Shown: in pieces, positions 33,001 through 36,643 of the stretch
Position numbering within the stretch: the stretch's first letter is position 1
Layout of the letters: each line of letters opens with the position of its first letter
NCBI GenBank assembly: GCA_964487685.1
Contig: CAZASA010000017.1
Span: 1 to 36,643 of the forward strand
Direction: 5' to 3'
DNA: 36,643 bases
Origin: JABDGZ01 sp964487685
Lineage (GTDB): Bacteria > Omnitrophota > Gorgyraeia > Zapsychrales > Fredricksoniimonadaceae
The notes under the pieces: generated by a model
Seen by the model: the letters and a program-made list of their open reading frames with translations, nothing else
What the model was told of the DNA's origin: nothing
Database searches by the model: none
Made by a program: the position numbers and the translations under genes

Positions 33001-35549
33001 CCTTAATAAAACAGATCGAGCAAACCGGCCTTGATATTTGGGCGGATAAATTATCGACCTATCATCCCGTGGATTTTATCCCTAATGCTAATAATGGCGG
33101 GGGTGATGATCGTTATACGCCGACCTATCTGCAAAGATATACTATGAGCAATAATCCTCCGGGCAGCTGGACGGATGATATGGGCAGCACTACTTATAAC
33201 ACGTATAACGGTATAAATCCTTTCTATGATGCCATGGATGTGCATAACGTTCTTATGTCGACCGTCAGCGAAGAATTCACCGGGTATTCTGGTAATTATG
33301 GCTTGGATACTAATAATATAGTGAATGCCGCAGAACAATTATTCCTTGATCCTGTTTCAACGGATACAAATCTTCAAGCGAACGTGAATAATTCTAATGA
33401 TGCTGCTTATAGTGCCTTATATGGCTATGGGGACACGCCGCTTAACGTCCTGCAAAAAGCCGATTGGGAAAAATTCAGGACAAGTTCAAGCAAACCGATC
33501 GACCTTGATCCGGCAACTGCTTTTCAGGTTTGTTCGATACCTCAAGCGGGTGACCAGCCTATGATCACTCTACAGCCTGTAAATAGCAGGGTAGGAGATC
33601 GTTTCCCTGGCGTTTATGGGTCTGCAAGTTTTACGGCGACAGCCACTGGATCAACGCCATTGAATTATCAATGGTATCAATGCGCGGGCAATGTTACACC
33701 AGGCATCAGTTCATCCGTCCCGGGGAACTGTTCTCCCATCACGGGCGCAAGGGGAGCTTCGCTTACGTCACCGGCTACTATTTCTTGGACAACAGCGCCG
33801 TTATCAAATAATGATGATGGCAGTGCCCAGTATGTTCTTGCTGTAACCAATTCCACTTGCCAGGTTGCCATCAGCAACGGGGCATTTGCCGAGATCGAAG
33901 CTCAGATCGTTACCCCGCCTTCGAGTGTAACAGTCAATGTAGGAGGGGACGCGACCTTTACAGTGGTGGCTTCCGGAAGCGCTCAGATCTCTTATCAATG
34001 GTACAAAGATTGGTTTGGTACAAAATTGAACCTTCCTGATTGCAGTACTGGTCCTTCTTGTACGATCCATCATGTTCAAGCCTCTGATGCCGGGGGTTAT
34101 ATGGTACAGGTGCAAAATAATTATTTAGGGGTGGTTTCTGCTAATGGCGGGAATTTTGCAATACTGACCGTTCAAAGCGGTCCGGTGGCGCCTTCAGCAC
34201 CGTCGTCCTTAACAGCGACGGCCTCTCCTGGGCAGGTGAATTTAAGCTGGCCTCCAAGCGCAAATGCGGATTTTTATACCGTGGAAAGATCGATCAATAA
34301 TGGTCCTCCGTATCAAAGTATCGTTCCTTCAGGAGCAACAGTTAAAGGGACCAGTTTTTCAGACACCCAAGTTACAGGCGGGACAGCGTATTATTATGTT
34401 GTGCAAGCTGTTAATTCGGCAGGTTCAAGTCCTAACTCAATTCAGACGAGCGTTGTAGCCATGCCTTCCAATGTGGCTCCAGTGATCACCACAGGGCTTC
34501 AACCATTGACGGTCACGGCTGGGACAACAAATCCAGTTATATTCAGCGTATCAGCAACCGGGACGCCATCACCAGGTTTTCAGTGGCAATTAAATGGTAT
34601 TAATATTTCAGGTACTACAGGTGCGAGCTATACGGTGCCCGAATCTGTGACAGCTAATAGCGGCAGCTATACTTATTCAGTGATCGCAAGCAATGTGGCG
34701 GGTAATACCAATTCATCAGCTACCTTGACGGTCAATCCGGCGATAAGTAATCCAGAACCAGCAAATAATAATACACCTGCGCCGACCACGTACACGGTAG
34801 AAGCCATTGATAATGATGGCGCCGGAACGACGAGCATAATTAAAGTCTTTAATCCTCAAAATCCAACACCTTGCCCTGTTATGACTGAACATTCAGTTAC
34901 CTGTGTCCCAGGCACCCAGGTGACCTATAAAGCCATCCCTACAGCGCCGGGGCATTCATTTAGCAGTTGGGGAGGCAATGCCCGTGGCATCACGGATACC
35001 CAGACAGTAACTATTTATAGCAGCGGCTGGAGTGCCGTGGCGAACTTTGGTATCCCGCCGGTAGTTAATGTCGGCAGTAATCAAACAGTAAATTTATCTT
35101 CGGGAGCAAAACTAAATGGTGATTATTATTATGGGTGGCGCACCAGCACGGCAGGCGGGGCAGGCATTACTTGGAGCAAGGTCTCAGGCCCTGTAGGAGG
35201 AGTGGTGAGCTTTGGTGACGTCAATCAGCCAATTACCACGGCAGCTTTCTCAACAACAGGGACCTATGTTTTACAACTAACTGTTGTTGGTAATCAATCG
35301 GCATTAACCGGATCCAATCAAGTAACTATAAATGTTATTCCTGATCCAGTATCAGTTGCGCCAACTACTGCTTCATCCTCAACAATAACGTCATCAACGG
35401 TAGCACCAACCGTAGGAAATTCTAAAGTTTCTACGGTAGTGACATCAGCACCTTCCTTTCCAGGTCAGAGCACTCTATCGAGCAATTCAGTTGACACGCC
35501 TTCCACCCCTTCCACAGATACCACGGGCTTTGTAGGTACCGGTTCTTAG
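30096..35549 (+). CDS. Giant exported monohaem protein with Ig-like, FN3 and PKD-like modules
   Basis: The 1817-residue protein has a signal peptide (cleavage near A34, SFA-Q). A single c-type haem site C375-T-M-C378-H379 follows, then a cytochrome-like helix (MIAAYIRNLMDP), so residues about 335-430 look like a cytochrome c module. Residues about 430-1150 match nothing I recognise. The C-terminal part has Ig-like repeats (about 1155-1265, 1270-1360, 1462-1546, with YQWY/FQWQ motifs), an FN3 module (about 1364-1455), an InlB-type repeat (about 1566-1650), a PKD-like module (about 1654-1750) and a Ser/Thr-rich tail. Likely a large surface or secreted electron-transfer/binding protein. ATG 30096 has no strong ribosome site and no confident promoter was found in the 103-base gap. 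No sorting tag is visible. Confidence 0.8.
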   Translation: MNKYLKNDKGLLAELSFCGLSCAFFLFFICPSFAQTTYQHVTTQIQLPVELIAGNPPCYTSSGPSIDLIPMNDPCANAQGVATKIPSPIPGLEFKGLYSQQSFNVSSSEASSVTDLNLMVHNLSYENKGVVVITNSAGQTIIELNNKSRVSPSDFDNYYTRNSITASYTSTDIYNYLIAQGYLDSNGYVLDKFRLLAINPPLNFLNNTQFSGQQQDIYTVMLQAHITADIDRFAKQYGGIGGAVPVMTINVPLSTGVLQPGNNTITFIFNMVPSEGLSIGYRVLKYNFIKNDGTNLFSDSEFTWFDPANPSTNTAVLPPDISSVTSSDLTGSGCSNPNPTMDSIIACGKHLWMTGQLNPNVNDPNNKGKLMQARCTMCHFTSGKDLAFFNFSNNSIIERSKFHGLSQNQGTMIAAYIRNLMDPNDIKGTGGIDKGRAWNPVAQPGVSPMDHTMGVGDSDIYTWLAGAGTIGIINADPLSPGVLKKDKDAIPYIYKYDAYKISAPSAIPILPSHAQQVLPAGVTDTNLKVRDIPVAFQFLDWYQWLPRVHPVDAFGPDVGVTVKSIDDNGHVTFATSQSFDNNSWQQDVQNNLINSQSSSEFVSNSLQTAVSSGNDYFVTNSSYSQDRNNSFVNQVSWLTGSIGSINGDYLREGGYANGSSDPGDPVSRQETTNLYSAFLWLDVKNAQFMLDDDPNLLVYGQKIYGSAAFGPLTNPFYFKPEDRTWFTPSFWSTAPTEDGAGNEVSASIPRGNSPIAFPPRWDSRNETTLYIQSIWTYYALALNPGNKVGSDPIGAYLLGVPIGGAGHMGDHEPMREFIRSIKLLQEGDFPGVRYDGADPTCNTGICTNDTRRWDLSHALQGFAVLGSEPSVFGQNPYSTDSNGHGTRFNGQVDKSDFAGLGLNLDNLWADLVTNGYIDDLGEIQWAFQALADNSTIPPTFSPMMLNDPNDMAQEQAISKIIQQQTYTDPLIKQIEQTGLDIWADKLSTYHPVDFIPNANNGGGDDRYTPTYLQRYTMSNNPPGSWTDDMGSTTYNTYNGINPFYDAMDVHNVLMSTVSEEFTGYSGNYGLDTNNIVNAAEQLFLDPVSTDTNLQANVNNSNDAAYSALYGYGDTPLNVLQKADWEKFRTSSSKPIDLDPATAFQVCSIPQAGDQPMITLQPVNSRVGDRFPGVYGSASFTATATGSTPLNYQWYQCAGNVTPGISSSVPGNCSPITGARGASLTSPATISWTTAPLSNNDDGSAQYVLAVTNSTCQVAISNGAFAEIEAQIVTPPSSVTVNVGGDATFTVVASGSAQISYQWYKDWFGTKLNLPDCSTGPSCTIHHVQASDAGGYMVQVQNNYLGVVSANGGNFAILTVQSGPVAPSAPSSLTATASPGQVNLSWPPSANADFYTVERSINNGPPYQSIVPSGATVKGTSFSDTQVTGGTAYYYVVQAVNSAGSSPNSIQTSVVAMPSNVAPVITTGLQPLTVTAGTTNPVIFSVSATGTPSPGFQWQLNGINISGTTGASYTVPESVTANSGSYTYSVIASNVAGNTNSSATLTVNPAISNPEPANNNTPAPTTYTVEAIDNDGAGTTSIIKVFNPQNPTPCPVMTEHSVTCVPGTQVTYKAIPTAPGHSFSSWGGNARGITDTQTVTIYSSGWSAVANFGIPPVVNVGSNQTVNLSSGAKLNGDYYYGWRTSTAGGAGITWSKVSGPVGGVVSFGDVNQPITTAAFSTTGTYVLQLTVVGNQSALTGSNQVTINVIPDPVSVAPTTASSSTITSSTVAPTVGNSKVSTVVTSAPSFPGQSTLSSNSVDTPSTPSTDTTGFVGTGS

Positions 35550-35633
35550 CAATCATCTTACGCTTGTCAAACCATCCGAGTTATGATAATCTATATACGT
35601 CAAAAAAAGAAGTATATACAAGGAGGGTCGTTT

Positions 35634-36197
35634 ATGGAAATTAAAACAATGATCCAAAGCACACCAAACCCCAATGCGCTTAAATTTGTATTGAATGTGC
35701 CGGTCAAGAATCAGGGGAAGGTGACCTATAAGAATGCCGGGCAATGCGCTCATAACCCCATGGCCGCGGCCTTGTTTACCGTTCCTAATATTACGGAGGT
35801 GTACTTTTTTGATAATTATGTCACGGTGACCCAGGATGGCAATGTGGATTGGGACCAAATTGAAGACCAGATCAAGAAGATCATTTTGGAATACGCGGCC
35901 AACCATGATCCGGATTTCCAGGTTGAAGAAGATAAAAAGGCAACCACTGTTGTTTCCGATGACCCTGAGATCGCCAAGATCAACGCGATCTTAGACAGCA
36001 CCATACGTCCCGGCCTTCAAATGGACGGCGGGGACCTTCAGATCGTGAGCTTCGACGGGATGAATTTGACGGTCAATTATCAGGGAGCTTGCGGTTCCTG
36101 CCCCAGTTCCACCATGGGGACGCTCAAGGCCATTGAGAGTATTTTACGCGACCAATATAATCCTGAGATCACCGTTCAAACTGAATCAAGTATGTAA
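35634..36197 (+). CDS. Nfu-type Fe-S cluster carrier
   Basis: This 187-residue protein begins with an Nfu N-terminal domain (MIQSTPNPNALKFVLNVPV). It ends in the NifU C-terminal domain with C153-G-S-C156 in GACGSCPSSTMGTLK. The CxxC pair of two monomers holds a cluster that is delivered to apo-enzymes. AAGGAGGG at 35620-35627 sets ATG 35634; a longer upstream frame is not supported. Candidate promoter bases TTGTCA (35564) and GATAAT (35585) are only 15 apart, so I do not list them. The gene is followed closely by a dehydratase and an Rrf2 regulator. LeuC and IlvD in this window would be plausible clients. Confidence 0.92.
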   Translation: MEIKTMIQSTPNPNALKFVLNVPVKNQGKVTYKNAGQCAHNPMAAALFTVPNITEVYFFDNYVTVTQDGNVDWDQIEDQIKKIILEYAANHDPDFQVEEDKKATTVVSDDPEIAKINAILDSTIRPGLQMDGGDLQIVSFDGMNLTVNYQGACGSCPSSTMGTLKAIESILRDQYNPEITVQTESSM

Positions 36198-36207
36198 GGA
36201 TATTATG

Positions 36208-36537
36208 ATGGAGAACTTAACTCAGAAAAAATGTGTTCCTTGTGAAGGTATCGGCAGGTCATACACGGCCTCAGAGGTTAAGGAACATTTGGTGCAAATT
36301 CCTGGTTGGGCCATGGGTTTTGACGGTAAAAGCATTGAGCGCACTTGGGTCTTGAAGAATTTTGTCGCCTGTGTCAATTTAATCAACAAGATCAAGGACA
36401 TCGCCGAGGACCAGATGCATCACCCTGATCTGCATTTAACAGGATATAAAAATTTAAAAGTGGTTTTATATACGCATGCGCTTGGCGGAGTTACCGAGAA
36501 CGACCTGATCGTTGCCGCCAAGATCAATGAACTTTAA
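36208..36537 (+). CDS. Pterin-4a-carbinolamine dehydratase
   Basis: The 109-residue protein has the complete PCD signature: E-D-Q-M-H-H-P, then a Tyr, V-V-L-Y-T-H-A-L-G-G-V-T-E-N-D. The two adjacent histidines and the TH are the catalytic residues that dehydrate 4a-hydroxytetrahydropterin. AAGGA at 36196-36200 favours ATG 36208; the ATG three bases earlier is an alternative. It follows nfu by ten bases and so shares its transcript. No aromatic amino acid hydroxylase or pterin gene is nearby, so its job here is unclear. A CVPCEG stretch near the N-terminus adds two cysteines not needed for catalysis. Confidence 0.92.
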   Translation: MENLTQKKCVPCEGIGRSYTASEVKEHLVQIPGWAMGFDGKSIERTWVLKNFVACVNLINKIKDIAEDQMHHPDLHLTGYKNLKVVLYTHALGGVTENDLIVAAKINEL

Positions 36538-36545
36538 AAAATGTC

Positions 36546-36565
36546 ATTCCCGCGGAAGCGGGAAT
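36546..36565. repeat. REP-like palindrome ATTCCCGC-GGAA-GCGGGAAT
   Basis: An 8-bp perfect stem with a four-base GGAA loop lies nine bases after the PCD stop, flanked by TGTC and CCAG. It is the widespread TCATTCCCGCG...GCGGGAATCC type of bacterial palindromic repeat (from memory). No T-run follows, so it is not a typical intrinsic terminator, but it could protect the 3' end of the nfu-PCD message. Confidence 0.75.
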
Positions 36566-36588
36566 CCAGTACAAGAATGGTAGCCTAA

Positions 36589-36643
36589 ATGTTCAAGATC
36601 AACCGTAAATTAGAATATGCCCTGATCTCATTGAGGCATATGA
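36589..36643 (+). CDS. Rrf2-family regulator, N-terminus (partial)
   Basis: Only 18 residues are visible: MFKINRKLEYALISLRHM. This is the characteristic N-terminus of Rrf2 proteins (K-x-N/S-R-K-x-E-Y-A-L-x-A-L), which carry a winged helix and often sense Fe-S cluster, redox or nitric oxide state. The frame runs off the right edge, so length and cysteine ligands cannot be seen. Coming right after nfu it likely regulates an Fe-S assembly (SUF-type) operon that continues outside the window (inference). Confidence 0.78.
   Translation, partial: MFKINRKLEYALISLRHM

Noticed and set aside
1..36643. CRISPR arrays, tRNA/rRNA genes, prophage or complete insertion sequences
   Set aside because: No regularly spaced repeats, cloverleaf-like segments, rRNA-like blocks, transposase or phage structural genes were seen on either strand.

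Overview
The window reads as a chromosomal segment of a Gram-negative, uncultured-type bacterium. It has Sec signal peptides, type II secretion/type IV pilus platform genes, membrane GT-C glycosyltransferases and a bacterial STT3-type oligosaccharyltransferase. This mix, plus many TPR proteins and a patatin with a cyclic-nucleotide-type domain, suggests Omnitrophota or a related PVC-side lineage. That placement is inference from gene style only. Coding density is very high, no gene-free stretch exceeds 300 bases, and I saw no rRNA, tRNA, CRISPR array, phage or complete insertion sequence.

Layout. 1-4041 (+): end of a type II secretion-like operon (GspJ-like pseudopilin tail, GspK, a PilM-PilN fusion, PilO) running into a TPR protein. 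4051-7189 (-): an STT3-type glycosyltransferase behind a secreted trypsin-like protease. 7220-12788 (+): a tightly packed run of GNAT acetyltransferase, secreted PIG-L deacetylase, glutathione-transferase-like protein, Nudix hydrolase, GT-C membrane protein and a dicarboxylate/amino-acid symporter. 12966-18612 (+): a second GT-C-like protein, L,D-transpeptidase, small membrane protein, ElbB, and an OmpR-type response regulator/histidine kinase pair. 18733-19086: a small exported protein with phased direct repeats upstream. 19173-25890 (+): leuC-leuD-ilvD-aroC, followed by an SDR, a thioredoxin-like [2Fe-2S] ferredoxin, a TPR protein and a 50-residue HicB-like protein. 25981-29992: acyl-CoA dehydrogenase and a three-part patatin. 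30096-35549: a giant exported protein with one c-type haem motif and Ig/FN3-like modules. 35634-end: Nfu, pterin carbinolamine dehydratase and the start of an Rrf2-family regulator.

How parts fit together. The leuCD/ilvD/aroC block makes branched-chain amino acids and chorismate. LeuC and IlvD need Fe-S clusters, and the window ends in an Fe-S carrier/Rrf2 neighbourhood. The STT3, GT-C, PIG-L, GNAT and L,D-transpeptidase genes point to investment in surface glycans and the cell wall.

Main points for a second look: ilvD is split by a single in-frame TAA where the family has Glu. A perfect 25-bp inverted repeat supplies most of the signal peptide of a TPR protein. Three TTTAAT boxes spaced exactly 11 bp sit upstream of the gene next to the two-component system. 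The patatin carries a P-loop-like domain lacking the usual lysine. The STT3 protein has WWAPG in place of WWDxG. The symporter lacks the arginine that binds acidic side chains.
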